A stretch of 64,000 nt of DNA. Source: Bacteroidota bacterium. Its GTDB lineage: Bacteria; Bacteroidota; Bacteroidia; Bacteroidales; UBA1715. Under the pieces are notes generated by a model. It did not search any database. It was given only the letters and a program-made list of their open reading frames with translations, and was not told the DNA's origin. Shown here piece by piece: positions 1-8,402 of the stretch; position 1 is the stretch's first letter; each line of letters opens with the position of its first letter. The position numbers and the translations under genes are program-made. The DNA lies in the NCBI GenBank assembly GCA_009786075.1, contig WQTX01000004.1:1-64000 (forward strand), given 5' to 3'.

Positions 1-109
1 CCCTCCCGACCTCCCCCTCAAGGGGAGGAGAAGGAAAGCTCTTTTGTTGAGTTGTGGTTTAATTTGTTAGTTCTCTCATTTATTCAAAACTTTATCAATT
101 GCTTCAGAA

Positions 110-140
110 AGTCCCCCTAAGGGGGATTTAGGGGGCTTTT
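110..140. repeat. GC-rich palindromic intergenic repeat, family F1 (copy a)
   Basis: This is a C5/G5 palindrome (TCCCCCTAAGGGGGATTTAG followed by GGGGG). The same short element recurs at 12008-12042, 53952-53982 and 54082-54113, and a degenerate form lies at 11-28. It sits just upstream of the HIT gene and can form a hairpin. It could be a terminator for whatever lies to the left or a dispersed miniature repeat. No gene is visible in 1-150. Confidence 0.75.
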
Positions 141-150
141 AAAAAAAATT

Positions 151-543
151 ATGGCAACAATATTTTCAAAAATAGTACAAGGCGAAATTCCGGCACACAA
201 AATTGCCGAAACCGATGAATTTTTAGCATTTTTAGATGTCAATCCCTTGGTGGAAGGGCACGTGTTGGTAATTCCAAAACAAGAAATTGATTACATTTTC
301 GATATTGCCGATGATGTACTTGGGCGCATGATGCAGTTTGCAAAAAAAGTAGCACGAGCGCAAAAACAAGCAATTGAGTGTAAACGAATTGGCGTGGCGG
401 TTATTGGTTTGGAAGTGCCGCATGCACACATTCATTTAGTGCCTATGAATTGCATGAATGATATAAATTTTACGCAGGAAAAATTGAAACCTTCGCAGGA
501 GGAATTGGCGGAAACTTGTGAAAAAATAAAAGTGTATATTTAA
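151..543 (+). CDS. HIT (histidine triad) family nucleotide-binding hydrolase
   Basis: This 130-aa cytoplasmic protein has the length of a bacterial Hint/HIT protein. Residues 90-97 read PHAHIHLV, the HxHxH triad in which the central His is the nucleophile for hydrolysis of AMP-linked phosphoramidates or dinucleotides in this superfamily. The N-terminal segment IFSKIVQGEIPAHKI and the GHVLVIPK stretch are also typical. The start ATG is the first in frame and follows an A-rich stretch with no clear Shine-Dalgarno, as is normal in Bacteroidetes. It appears to be a single-gene unit; the next gene starts about 100 bp downstream. The substrate in vivo cannot be read from sequence. Confidence 0.93.
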   Translation: MATIFSKIVQGEIPAHKIAETDEFLAFLDVNPLVEGHVLVIPKQEIDYIFDIADDVLGRMMQFAKKVARAQKQAIECKRIGVAVIGLEVPHAHIHLVPMNCMNDINFTQEKLKPSQEELAETCEKIKVYI

Positions 544-641
544 AGAACGCGGATAACGCAGATGACACGGATTTACACAGAAATATAATCAGTGAAAATC
601 TGCGTTATCTGTGTCATCAGCGTTCTAAACAGTTATAAAAC

Positions 642-1496
642 ATGGGAAAATCCTACATTGAAATTGTTGACATACCGACAAAACAACGTGAAGTCTTTTG
701 GACAGACAACGATATAGTTGAAGCCCCAAATTGGCACAAAAATGAATTTTTGTTGATTAATTCCGGCGGTTTGTTGTATAAAATTTTCTTTGCCGATAAG
801 CGTAAAGAACAAGTAAATACTGGAATGGCAATTCGTTGCAACAACGACCATGGAATTACTTTCGACGGAAAAGAAATAATCATCAGTTCGCACGATAGCC
901 ACAATACTACACCGCTTGCGTGGCAAACATCGAAAATTTATATGTTGCCCATTGAAGGCGGCGAACCTCGTTTGGTAACAGAAAAAAACGGCAGTTTTTG
1001 GCATGGCATTTCGCCTGACGACCAAACACTTATTTACACCGCTTTGCGCAACGGTCAATGGGACATTTATGCAATTTCACGCAACGGCGGCGAAGAAAAA
1101 CAGCTCACAAATTCGCCCGTTCAAGACGACGGCTCGGAATATTCGCCCTGCGGAACATATATTTATTATAATTCCTATAAATCGGGATTTATGGAAATTT
1201 GGCGTATGCGAGCCGACGGAAGCGAGCAAACGCAAATAACACACGATAATTGCTACTCAAATTGGTTCCCGCATTTTTCGCCCGACGGCTCAAAAATGGC
1301 ATATATTTGTTATTTAGATGACCAGGGGCAAGCGCACCCATTTGGCAAACGAGTGTGTTTAAAATTAATGGACATGAAAACCGGTGAAATTACGCAACTT
1401 ACCGAAGAATTTTACGGTGGACAAGGCACTTTGAATGTTAATTCTTGGTCGCCGTGTGGTACGAAATTGGCTTTTGTGCGGTATGCGGAAAAATAG
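642..1496 (+). CDS. TolB-like WD40/PD40 beta-propeller protein
   Basis: This 284-aa protein is built of PD40-type repeats, seen as recurring motifs such as SPDDQTLIYTA, SPCGTYIYYNS, SPDGSKMAYIC and SPCGTKLAFVR, about 45 residues apart. This predicts a six-bladed propeller like the C-terminal half of TolB or the propeller of prolyl oligopeptidases. No signal peptide is visible, so it is probably cytoplasmic, unlike periplasmic TolB, and no peptidase domain follows. Related stand-alone propellers are often annotated as TolB-like or oligogalacturonide-lyase-like; the ligand is unknown. It ends directly before a palindromic repeat at 1497-1552. Confidence 0.8.
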   Translation: MGKSYIEIVDIPTKQREVFWTDNDIVEAPNWHKNEFLLINSGGLLYKIFFADKRKEQVNTGMAIRCNNDHGITFDGKEIIISSHDSHNTTPLAWQTSKIYMLPIEGGEPRLVTEKNGSFWHGISPDDQTLIYTALRNGQWDIYAISRNGGEEKQLTNSPVQDDGSEYSPCGTYIYYNSYKSGFMEIWRMRADGSEQTQITHDNCYSNWFPHFSPDGSKMAYICYLDDQGQAHPFGKRVCLKLMDMKTGEITQLTEEFYGGQGTLNVNSWSPCGTKLAFVRYAEK

Positions 1497-1552
1497 GCTT
1501 CGACTCCGCTCAGCCGCCGCAAAACCGGTCGTTGAGCGGAGCCGAAACGACA
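1497..1552. repeat. Imperfect inverted repeat, CTCCGCTCAG family (F4)
   Basis: The left arm CTTCGACTCCGCTCA and right arm TGAGCGGAGCCGAA flank a GC-rich centre. The arms pair with few mismatches, giving a hairpin just after the beta-propeller stop codon and before the carbonic anhydrase gene. It could act as a terminator or mRNA stabiliser. Its GC content stands out from the surrounding AT-rich DNA. Confidence 0.7.
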
Positions 1553-1580
1553 TTTTTATAAAGAAAACAAACTAAAAACT

Positions 1581-2225
1581 ATGGCTTTAATTAAATCAGT
1601 ACGAGGATTTACTCCACAATTTGGCGAAAATTGTTTTTTTGCTGAAAATGCCACCATTGTTGGCGATGTTATTATGGGCGACGATTGCAGTATTTGGTTC
1701 AATGCTGTGCTGCGCGGCGATGTAAATTCCATTCGCATAGGCAATAAAGTGAATATTCAAGACGGTGCGGTGTTGCACTGTTTGTACGAAAAAACCAAAA
1801 TTCACATGGGCGATAATATTTCGGTAGGGCACAATGTTACCATTCACGGCGCAACAATTAAAAACGATGTGTTGATAGGCATGGGAGCAACGATTTTAGA
1901 TAATGCCGTTGTGAACGAAAATACCATAATTGCCGCAAACGCCCTTGTACGCGATGGGCAAATTTTAGAACCAAACAGCATTTACGCCGGCATTCCCGCC
2001 AAAAAAGTAAAAGACATAGACCCCGAACAAACTCGTGAAATGATTAACAAAATTGCAAATAATTATTTGATGTACGCAAGTTGGAAGTTGGAACAAATAA
2101 AATCCTTTTCCGTCATTCCTGCGAAAGCAGGAACGGCAAAGCCCTCGACGAAGTCAATCTCCTATTTTTTGAGGGGGATTCCTGCTTTCGCAGGAATGAC
2201 GGGACTTTTTGAAACATTGAATTAA
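1581..2225 (+). CDS. Gamma-class carbonic anhydrase family protein (left-handed beta-helix) with repeat-encoded tail
   Basis: The first ~175 residues are a complete YrdA/PaaY-type gamma carbonic anhydrase: hexapeptide turns from residue 20 on, and the three predicted zinc ligands His66 (VLHCLYE), His84 (VGHNV) and His89 (TIHGA). Related trimers interconvert CO2 and bicarbonate, though some family members are inactive. The usual length is 170-180 aa. Here the frame runs on to 214 aa through a palindromic repeat, adding the tail VIPAKAG...IPAFAGMT, which is the translation of repeat family F2. The next gene begins 4 nt after the stop, so the two are probably co-transcribed. Tail folding and function are unknown. 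Confidence 0.9.
   Translation: MALIKSVRGFTPQFGENCFFAENATIVGDVIMGDDCSIWFNAVLRGDVNSIRIGNKVNIQDGAVLHCLYEKTKIHMGDNISVGHNVTIHGATIKNDVLIGMGATILDNAVVNENTIIAANALVRDGQILEPNSIYAGIPAKKVKDIDPEQTREMINKIANNYLMYASWKLEQIKSFSVIPAKAGTAKPSTKSISYFLRGIPAFAGMTGLFETLN
2110..2203. repeat. Palindromic VIPAKAG/PAFAGMT repeat (F2) inside the carbonic anhydrase ORF
   Basis: The left arm CCGTCATTCCTGCGAAAGCA and right arm TGCTTTCGCAGGAATGACGG are perfect inverse complements about 45 bp apart. Translated, it gives the PAKAG and PAFAGMT peptides familiar from dispersed palindromic repeats in many bacterial genomes. Here it is in frame with, and extends, the upstream protein. Confidence 0.9.
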
Positions 2226-2228
2226 CCT

Positions 2229-2615
2229 ATGCCCAAAATAGAAGAAAACATACGGATTGATAAATGGTTGTGGGCTGTACGGCTTTACAAAACGCGCAGT
2301 TTAGCAACCACAGCCTGTAAAAACAATCAAATTGCAGTGAATGATGTGTTTGTAAAACCTTCACGCACTTTGCAAATTGGCGATACTATTTTAGTTAAAA
2401 AACCGCCATTTCCTCGTACTTATAAAGTGCTCGGACTGTTGGCACAACGAGAATCGGCAAAAGTAGTTGTAGATTTTATACAAGACATAACCCCTGCCGA
2501 AGAAATTGAAAAATGGGAAACTGCAAAACTTGTGCGACCTGTTTTCAGAGAACGAGGACTTGGTCGACCGACTAAAAAAGACCGGCGTGAAATGGAGGAA
2601 TTTGGGTATTTGTGA
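2229..2615 (+). CDS. hslR: S4-domain RNA-binding protein, Hsp15-like
   Basis: This 128-aa basic protein has an S4 RNA-binding fold at about residues 8-70 (IRIDKWLWAVRLYKTRSLA, then VKPSRTLQIGD) and a charged C-terminal tail (FRERGLGRPTKKDRREMEEF). Length and layout match Hsp15/HslR, which binds 50S subunits carrying stalled nascent peptidyl-tRNA and helps rescue them. It lies 3 nt after the carbonic anhydrase stop codon on the same strand, so it is very likely translated from the same message. The first ATG is used. Sure of the family, less sure that the ribosome-rescue role is conserved. Confidence 0.88.
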   Translation: MPKIEENIRIDKWLWAVRLYKTRSLATTACKNNQIAVNDVFVKPSRTLQIGDTILVKKPPFPRTYKVLGLLAQRESAKVVVDFIQDITPAEEIEKWETAKLVRPVFRERGLGRPTKKDRREMEEFGYL

Positions 2616-2667
2616 TAATTAAATTTTATTTGTATATCTGTCGTTTTATCATTCTGTCATTTATCGT

Positions 2668-2982
2668 TTAATATCCAAGACTAAAATTTACACTCGGCAA
2701 TTCAACTTGTAACTTTACTTTCGCTTTCAAAGCAGTAAAAACTCTCAACAAAGTTTCCATTGTTACATTACTTGTATGCTTCTCAATTCTTGAAATTTGA
2801 GCTTTCTGAACACCTACAAGTTCACCCAATTCCTCTTGTGTCAAGTTGCGTTCTTGACGTGCTCGTTTGATAGCATCGCCTATCAAATCCATTTGCAATT
2901 CGTACTCAAAAAGGTCGCGTCTGGGCGTTCCAACTTTACCAATAAGTTTGTCTTGCACTTCGTCTAATGTGTACGTTTTCAT
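2668..2982 (-). CDS. XRE-family HTH antitoxin (HigA-like)
   Basis: This 104-aa protein has a Cro/C1 helix-turn-helix at about residues 35-90 (RNLTQEELGELVGVQKAQIS then RIEKHTSNVTMETLLRVF). It follows the toxin gene by only 4 nt, in the toxin-first order of HigBA modules. By family precedent it neutralises the toxin and represses the shared promoter upstream of 3334. The C-terminal tail KVKLQVELP is typical of this antitoxin group. An alternative is a stand-alone regulator, but the tight coupling argues for TA function. Confidence 0.87.
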   Translation of the reverse strand: MKTYTLDEVQDKLIGKVGTPRRDLFEYELQMDLIGDAIKRARQERNLTQEELGELVGVQKAQISRIEKHTSNVTMETLLRVFTALKAKVKLQVELPSVNFSLGY

Positions 2983-2986
2983 ATCT

Positions 2987-3334
2987 CTACTTGTTTAATT
3001 GTTTGTCATTGAAATATTTTTCTCGGATTTTAACGGCTTTTTGAATTTCTTGTTCGGGAACATCACTACGTTTTTTGATAAAACCGTGAGTAGAAATTAC
3101 CAAAGTTTCCGTTGGTAAAGTTTTGTCCCAAAAAGCGAGAAAACGATATTGCAAACCTTGATACAAGGTTCTAAATTCCCAAATATCGTCCATTAATTTC
3201 TTAAAAAGTTCGGAGTCATTCTCTACTTGTGCCTTACGAATGTTGTAAAGAACTTTTTCGTAGTGCTTTGTTGGCAAACTTTCTAAAAATTCTAATGCTT
3301 CATCTAATATTGTAACTTCAAACCGTTTGTTCAT
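2987..3334 (-). CDS. RelE/HigB-type toxin (Gp49-like family)
   Basis: This 115-aa basic protein contains the family signature WEFRTLYQGLQYRFLAFWD near residues 50-70 and the late ISTHGFIKKRSDVPEQEI motif of the phage-derived Gp49-like/HigB family. These are ribosome-dependent or free mRNA endonucleases of the RelE fold. The adjacent downstream HTH gene (2668-2982) is the expected antitoxin. The start ATG is the first in frame. The promoter should lie just upstream, in 3335-3400, but no consensus -7 element is obvious there. Confidence 0.87.
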   Translation of the reverse strand: MNKRFEVTILDEALEFLESLPTKHYEKVLYNIRKAQVENDSELFKKLMDDIWEFRTLYQGLQYRFLAFWDKTLPTETLVISTHGFIKKRSDVPEQEIQKAVKIREKYFNDKQLNK

Positions 3335-3686
3335 ACTTTTAAGTATTTAACGAGACAAAGATACGAAAGTTTCGCTAAATAGAAACTTATTTTGCAGTTA
3401 TTTTTCAAGTTTAATATTTTCAACGAGTTTTGTTAATTCATCTATTGTTACTTTTCTTATTTTTTTCTACTCCCAATCTTCATTGTAAACCCAAATAAGC
3501 CTTCATTTTTTCAACTGCAATTATCACAATAAAAAAATAAGCCTCGATAAAAAGGCTTATTTGAAGTGGTATTTTAGTAATTTAAACAAAATTTTCCGGT
3601 TGTGCAACGGCTCGTGTGTTAAACGCCGCCCTATTCTCAATTTTATTGTGTTCCAAATTCTTTTGTGCGAATTGTTGCCACCAAAC
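3335..3686. other. Intergenic region between HigBA promoter side and protease 3' end
   Basis: This 350-bp AT-rich stretch holds the upstream region of the toxin gene and, at 3536-3561, a terminator for the leftward protease operon. No further ORF of convincing quality is seen; the plus-strand ORF 3616-3900 is antisense to the protease. Confidence 0.6.
3536..3561 (-). terminator. Rho-independent terminator of the protease operon
   Basis: A perfect 8-bp stem (AATAAGCC / GGCTTATT) with a 10-nt loop. Read on the minus strand, the stem is followed by a T-rich run. It lies 125 bp downstream of the protease stop codon at 3687. Confidence 0.75.
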
Positions 3687-5357
3687 CTACTGCGCTCTCC
3701 ACATAGAGCCTAAATCAACCTTAAAATCGCGGATTATATTTACCTTGCCACCGGCTTTTAAAATTAGTGTTGCGCCATTTTTTACTTGTACTTCTTGTAC
3801 GTTGATGTTCCCCCCCGCTTCAAGTGTTAATACTACGTTAGTTCCTGTAACTATTACATTTTGCATATTGATATTGCCGCAAGAAATTTTAAAATCTTGA
3901 CTGAGGTTTACGGTTGAATACGGGAAATTAATATCTCCGCCGCAACCATCTACGAACATAGCGTTTGTATTGTTAGGGTCAAGCCAATTACTTAAACGAG
4001 TTGTATTTGTCATACCCCCATTCCAAGAAAGATTAAAACGTCCATACTGAGAAACAATATTAGGTGGACAGCTAGAACCACTTGTGCTGCCATGCAATTG
4101 ACCTATAACGCGTTTATTCTGATTTAATATAGGAGCTCCTGAAGAGACATCTTCTACTGCACCATTAGTGAAAACAACGTCCCAATGGGTATTTGGATGT
4201 GTTATTCCTCCTTCGCAAATGTTATTGTTAGGGTTATAATCCCAGCAAATGGTGGTGGGATTATTATTTATACTATTGGTTGTTATAGATATTTTTTTCT
4301 GAGAAATCAAAGGGTGATGAATACTAACACCGCTTGTGGCGGGAGTTGTTGTTCTATCCCACCCTAAATAGTAAGTAGAGATGTTGGAGTTCGTTACCGG
4401 ATTTTCAATGAGATTTAACAGCATAAAATCAGTATCTGCTCTTCTTGCCAATATAGTAGCCCCTGTTGTAGATTTGTTAGCAGCAGGATTTACCACACTT
4501 CCGCATGGAGCTTCATAATTCCAATAGAAAATCCATTGATTAGCGTTTTGATAAGCTACAAAACAATGGTTTGCCGTGAGAAACACAGGACGCCCATCAT
4601 TAGCCGTTGTATTCAGAAGAGCACCAGTACAAGCATCCCATCCCAATATCATTAAGGCGACTGCATTTTTTTCACTTTGATAATTATTGCCCACTGCACA
4701 ATTAACATCATTATGACAAGGCAGTAAATTAGGGTCATTTCCCCTTAATTGATTTTCTTTTCCTGCAATATTATAAATATGCCTATATCCACTAATAATT
4801 TTAGCTATCGAAATAATGCCTTTATTTTCAACATATTTCGGTTCGTAATATTCTAAAACAATACTGTTTGTAAACAAAAAGCCCGTAGCAAAGCCCATGA
4901 TACTATCTCTATTTCCTTGGTTATTTTTGTAAGTAAAAGCGCCTATATGCTGTGTCTTATCTTCGGAATAAATAAAAAACTTTGCTCCGTCGGGCAACCA
5001 AAATTTATCGTATAATAAATTCAAAGAAAGAGCATCGGGGCTATATATCCTTAAATTCCATAAACGACCTCCATCGGATGTTGTTTGCCAAACTCCCGAA
5101 TTAGATAAATCAAAATTAACATCATGGGGAAAACCAAAGCGAAAAGGTTTGCCTCCCGAATTATCATTTTTCTCATCTTCTTGCTTGAGGGCTTTCATAT
5201 CAAGATGAGGCATTGTTTCCATTGGGATTGATTGCTTCATTATTTCCTCACTACTTCTTCCCCAACTATAAGGGATTTCTTCTGTACTAATTTGGGCATT
5301 TATTGTACAACAGAAAAATCCCCACAAAAAAATTACTATTATTCGTCTCATAATCAT
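3687..5357 (-). CDS. Secreted trypsin-like serine protease (lysyl endopeptidase-like, S1 clan)
   Basis: The signal peptide is MRRIIVIFLWGFFCCTINAQ. A propeptide-like region precedes a chymotrypsin-fold domain with the catalytic triad visible as His in LTANHCF, Asp in ADTDFMLL and Ser in DVSSGAPI. The surroundings resemble Achromobacter lysyl endopeptidase-like proteases of Bacteroidetes. The C-terminal ~75 residues (VVLTLEAGGNINVQ, GATLILKAGGKVNI) form a short beta-repeat stalk rather than a canonical T9SS domain. The ORF track begins at a TTG (5360); ATG at 5357 or 5351 is more likely. It starts about 5 nt after the lipoprotein stop codon, so the two are probably one operon. Confidence 0.8.
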   Translation of the reverse strand: MIMRRIIVIFLWGFFCCTINAQISTEEIPYSWGRSSEEIMKQSIPMETMPHLDMKALKQEDEKNDNSGGKPFRFGFPHDVNFDLSNSGVWQTTSDGGRLWNLRIYSPDALSLNLLYDKFWLPDGAKFFIYSEDKTQHIGAFTYKNNQGNRDSIMGFATGFLFTNSIVLEYYEPKYVENKGIISIAKIISGYRHIYNIAGKENQLRGNDPNLLPCHNDVNCAVGNNYQSEKNAVALMILGWDACTGALLNTTANDGRPVFLTANHCFVAYQNANQWIFYWNYEAPCGSVVNPAANKSTTGATILARRADTDFMLLNLIENPVTNSNISTYYLGWDRTTTPATSGVSIHHPLISQKKISITTNSINNNPTTICWDYNPNNNICEGGITHPNTHWDVVFTNGAVEDVSSGAPILNQNKRVIGQLHGSTSGSSCPPNIVSQYGRFNLSWNGGMTNTTRLSNWLDPNNTNAMFVDGCGGDINFPYSTVNLSQDFKISCGNINMQNVIVTGTNVVLTLEAGGNINVQEVQVKNGATLILKAGGKVNIIRDFKVDLGSMWRAQ

Positions 5358-5362
5358 CAATT

Positions 5363-6160
5363 TTATTTAATTTCATACTCTGCATATAAGTTAAAACAAC
5401 TATCTACTTCTTCAAAAGGGAAATTACCTAAGCAAAAACGCTTACCTATTCGGTATCTTCCCAATTCAAGAATGTGTTGTTCCGGCGTAACACCAGACAT
5501 TTCTTCTGCCGTTTCGCAAGCACCGAGACCAAGTCCAATAAGACTAAAATGAGTGTCTAATTGAATTTCTGTCCAACTTCCGTTGTCAAAATATTCCAAA
5601 GTGTAAGCCTTACCATACCTTAAAACTTTGTTTGAATGATTTTCGATTACTAATTTATTAGGAGTATTAACAAAAAGTTCTTCCGGAATCATACGCATTG
5701 TTATACACTTTTCTCCTTTTAATGCATCTGCACAAGGACAAGATTGAGTCTTCTCCCAAATAAGTTTTTGACTTACAATGTTTAATTCCGAACAAGTTTC
5801 TCCTGCAACTCCGCCCATTGTACACAACACTTCTCCTTTGCAATTATAAAAAGGTTTTGTATTGCCTTTATCTATCAAAAAACCTATTTCTTCGTTTCCA
5901 TACGTGCACTGATAAATAGCAATAGACAGATTTGGATTTTCTTGTATTAACAAATTAAATTCCTCTATTTTTTCTTTCAACCAAGACAGGTCTGTTAATG
6001 GATTTTCAAATTCACAGACAATTTTCGTTGTATCTGTTATTTGCGTAGTATCTTCGGGATTTTCATTCCCACCCGGTTGTGGTTTCGGGTCATTGCAGGC
6101 GCTTATGCAACCTGCAATAATTACAAGCAATGCTGTAATTTTTAATATGTTCGTTCTCAT
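5363..6160 (-). CDS. Lipoprotein, immunoglobulin-like fold candidate
   Basis: The ATG at 6160 gives MRTNILKITALLVIIAGCIS ending at a lipobox (CISAC), so the mature protein is acylated at Cys22 and probably sits on the outer membrane. The ORF track uses an upstream GTG. The middle is Cys-rich (CTMGGVAGETC, CPCADALKGEKC). Residues ~165-245 (LVIENHSNKVLRYGKAYTLEYF ... LGRYRIGKRF) resemble the bacterial Ig-like domain of many Bacteroides lipoproteins. It sits between the T9SS fibre protein and the serine protease on the same strand with gaps of only a few bp. Function unknown; a partner or regulator of the protease is possible. Confidence 0.75.
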   Translation of the reverse strand: MRTNILKITALLVIIAGCISACNDPKPQPGGNENPEDTTQITDTTKIVCEFENPLTDLSWLKEKIEEFNLLIQENPNLSIAIYQCTYGNEEIGFLIDKGNTKPFYNCKGEVLCTMGGVAGETCSELNIVSQKLIWEKTQSCPCADALKGEKCITMRMIPEELFVNTPNKLVIENHSNKVLRYGKAYTLEYFDNGSWTEIQLDTHFSLIGLGLGACETAEEMSGVTPEQHILELGRYRIGKRFCLGNFPFEEVDSCFNLYAEYEIK

Positions 6161-6177
6161 AACAAACCTCACTTTTT

Positions 6178-7572
6178 TTATTTAGTCAAAATCATTTGTT
6201 TCGTATCCACCGGCTTCCCATCACAAATAAGCGTGTAGAAATAAATACCGGCTTGCAAAGAAGAGGCTTGTACGGTAGTTGCTCCTTTACCGCGTTCGGA
6301 AATAAAGATATTTTTTTGTTGAAAACCGTTTATGTCATAAATGTAAATATTGGCACTATTGACATTTTCGGGAATATAATAACCGATTTCGGTTGTTTGA
6401 TTAAAAGGATTGGGGGCATTTTGCAACAACAGCGAAATTGATTCTATTCCATTTTCCTGAAAAGCTTTTTCGTCAATAGATTTGATATTTAGTAATTTTA
6501 CCAATTGTTTGATTTGTTCTTGTTGCTTTTCTGCCTGCTCGCTAAGTTCTTGTACAGCTTTTACCAAAGGAACGACAAATTCAGCATATCGCAATCCGTA
6601 GACACCCAGTTCGTCCACGTCCACACCACTAAAATCGTAACCGATGCTTTTTGCTATTTTTTCAACATCTTGTGCCACAAATCCGGTTTGTATCTGTTTT
6701 TGTTTGGCTTCTCTTGCTTTATCCTCAATTTCCTTTGCTTCGGGGGAACGCGCCAAACGCAAAGAATCTCTGAGACTGTTTATTTGGGGGTCGTCCGATT
6801 TCAATAATTCATCTATAACATCTAAATCCAGATTGTAAGTAACCGGTTGCAAACGGTTGATAAAGTCAAGACCTGGCACATCTGTCTGAATATTTTTCTT
6901 TGCTCTTCCGTCCGAGAGATTAGTCCATGCAGCATAGCCGCCTATGCTGGTAACACTGCTATTGCCGATTCGTACTTGATTGCTTGCAGTAGCTTTTGCT
7001 TTATTGCCAATGGCTGTAGCATTGCTTAGGTTGCCAGCATTGACATCTGCATTATAACCAACAGCGGTATTATTGTTGCCAGTCGTGTTTGACTCAAGCG
7101 TATAAGCACCATTGGCGGTATTATAGTTGCCGCTCGTGTTTAACCAAAGTGCAACATAGCCATTAGCGGTATTATGACTGCCGGTCGTGTTTGATTCAAG
7201 CGCATAAGCACTATTAGCGGTATTGCAGTAGCCACTCGTGTTACGGTAAAGCGCATGATAACCATTGGCGGTATTTTGAAAGCCAGTGTTTGAGTTAAGT
7301 GCATTGTAACCGATTGCAAGATTGCAAAAACCCACTAAGGGATTACTTAGAGCACCGTATCCGAAAGACACGTTAGTGTTTCCGGAATATCCCGTATATC
7401 CCGCCGTTGTTGAGTTGTTTACCTTGAAAATAATGGGAGCATTGCTATTCGTACCCAAAAAATTGGTTGTACTTCCACCAATCTTTATATTTCCCAGTAC
7501 ATCAACATCAATTTGAGCCGATGCACTCGCTAAAAAAGCGATACCAATAAATGTAAAAATGATTCTTTTCAT
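6178..7572 (-). CDS. T9SS-secreted fibre protein: YadA-like head repeats, S74 intramolecular chaperone, sorting domain
   Basis: The ATG at 7572 gives a clean signal peptide (MKRIIFTFIGIAFLASASAQ); the longer ORF starts at TTG. Residues ~85-200 are 17-aa repeats of the form NTANGYxALxxNTSGxx, alternating NTSG and NTTG types so that the true period is 34 aa. Then come a YadA-like RIGNSSVTSIGG segment and a phage-tail-type S74 chaperone (LSDGRAKKNI, INRLQPVTYNL, GFVAQDVE). A coiled coil follows (EQAEKQQEQIKQL), and finally a type A T9SS sorting domain (NAPNPFNQTTEI ... LICDGKPVDTKQMILTK). Probably a trimeric surface fibre. The S74-before-CTD order is unusual and is discussed in the findings. Confidence 0.85.
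   Translation of the reverse strand: MKRIIFTFIGIAFLASASAQIDVDVLGNIKIGGSTTNFLGTNSNAPIIFKVNNSTTAGYTGYSGNTNVSFGYGALSNPLVGFCNLAIGYNALNSNTGFQNTANGYHALYRNTSGYCNTANSAYALESNTTGSHNTANGYVALWLNTSGNYNTANGAYTLESNTTGNNNTAVGYNADVNAGNLSNATAIGNKAKATASNQVRIGNSSVTSIGGYAAWTNLSDGRAKKNIQTDVPGLDFINRLQPVTYNLDLDVIDELLKSDDPQINSLRDSLRLARSPEAKEIEDKAREAKQKQIQTGFVAQDVEKIAKSIGYDFSGVDVDELGVYGLRYAEFVVPLVKAVQELSEQAEKQQEQIKQLVKLLNIKSIDEKAFQENGIESISLLLQNAPNPFNQTTEIGYYIPENVNSANIYIYDINGFQQKNIFISERGKGATTVQASSLQAGIYFYTLICDGKPVDTKQMILTK
7055..7290 (-). repeat. 51-bp (102-bp higher-order) coding repeats of the fibre protein
   Basis: Recurring GGCGGTATT-type blocks every 51 bp encode the NTANGY/NTSG head repeats. Alternate units are more alike, indicating expansion by 102-bp blocks and recent recombination. 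Confidence 0.8.
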
Positions 7573-7851
7573 TTTAATTAGTTTTACGTCCGTTCCTTTA
7601 ACAGACAAGAAATTATTAATTAATAGTTATGTTTTTTACAAAAGTATTCAAAATATTCAATTTGGCATGAGGTAATTTGATTTTTTTTATTTAAAACACT
7701 GTCTGTTTGCAAATTACCACTGCGCACCGGTCTTCGCGAGTGGCGTTTAACTTACAAAAAATACTTTAAATACTAAACAATAGGCGACAAAAACTTACAA
7801 ACAAAATGATTAAGACTTACTTTTATGTGTGTAATTTAGAATTGTTTTGTG

Positions 7852-7859
7852 TATTTTTG
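7852..7859 (+). promoter_or_regulatory. Bacteroidetes -7 element (TATTTTTG) for the DUF4924 gene
   Basis: TATTTTTG fits TAnnTTTG and lies 21 nt before the ATG at 7881. The -33 TTG is weak here. The rest of 7609-7880 is AT-rich with no ORF. Confidence 0.5.
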
Positions 7860-7880
7860 TAAAAAATTAAACCACTTGTT

Positions 7881-8402
7881 ATGCACATAGCAAAACAAAA
7901 ACGCAGCGAAAATATTATAGAATACGTGCTCTATATGTGGCAGTTAGAGGATTTTATACGTGCCTGTAATTTTGATTTTGAGAAAATTGCAGTGCACTAT
8001 AATTTGAACGACAGTTCGCAATACGAGGCTCGGCAATGGTTTCAGGCTTTTGTATCGGCTATGAAACACGAAGGCATTGAGCAAAGCGGACACCTCATGC
8101 AATTGAAAGAATTGGTGCAGGAACTTTCCGATATAAATATTACACTTTTGAAAAATCCCGAAGAAGTGAAGTATAAAGAGGCGTTCAATGCCGCCATGCC
8201 GCACATTGCCGAAATTATTGAAAAATCGAACAATACGCTCAAAAATGAAATAGATGCCTGTATAACAGCCGTGTACGGCTTACTGCTTTTGCGCCTAAAA
8301 CAACAAAAAATAAGCGAAGAAAGCGAGGCGGCTTTTGCAACAATCACTCATTTTTTAGCATTTTTAGCATTCAAATATAAAAAATTATCAATGTGCCAAT
8401 AA
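7881..8402 (+). CDS. DUF4924 family protein
   Basis: This 173-aa helical, cytoplasmic protein begins MHIAKQKRSENIIEYVLYMW and continues QLEDFIRACNFD, a sequence pattern I recognise as the Bacteroidales-specific DUF4924 family. It has no catalytic motif, no signal peptide and no membrane segment. It is followed by a 150-bp inverted repeat of TGCCAAT words and then by rpe on the same strand. The function of the family is not known to me. The start is the first ATG, 21 nt after a -7 element. Confidence 0.82.
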   Translation: MHIAKQKRSENIIEYVLYMWQLEDFIRACNFDFEKIAVHYNLNDSSQYEARQWFQAFVSAMKHEGIEQSGHLMQLKELVQELSDINITLLKNPEEVKYKEAFNAAMPHIAEIIEKSNNTLKNEIDACITAVYGLLLLRLKQQKISEESEAAFATITHFLAFLAFKYKKLSMCQ

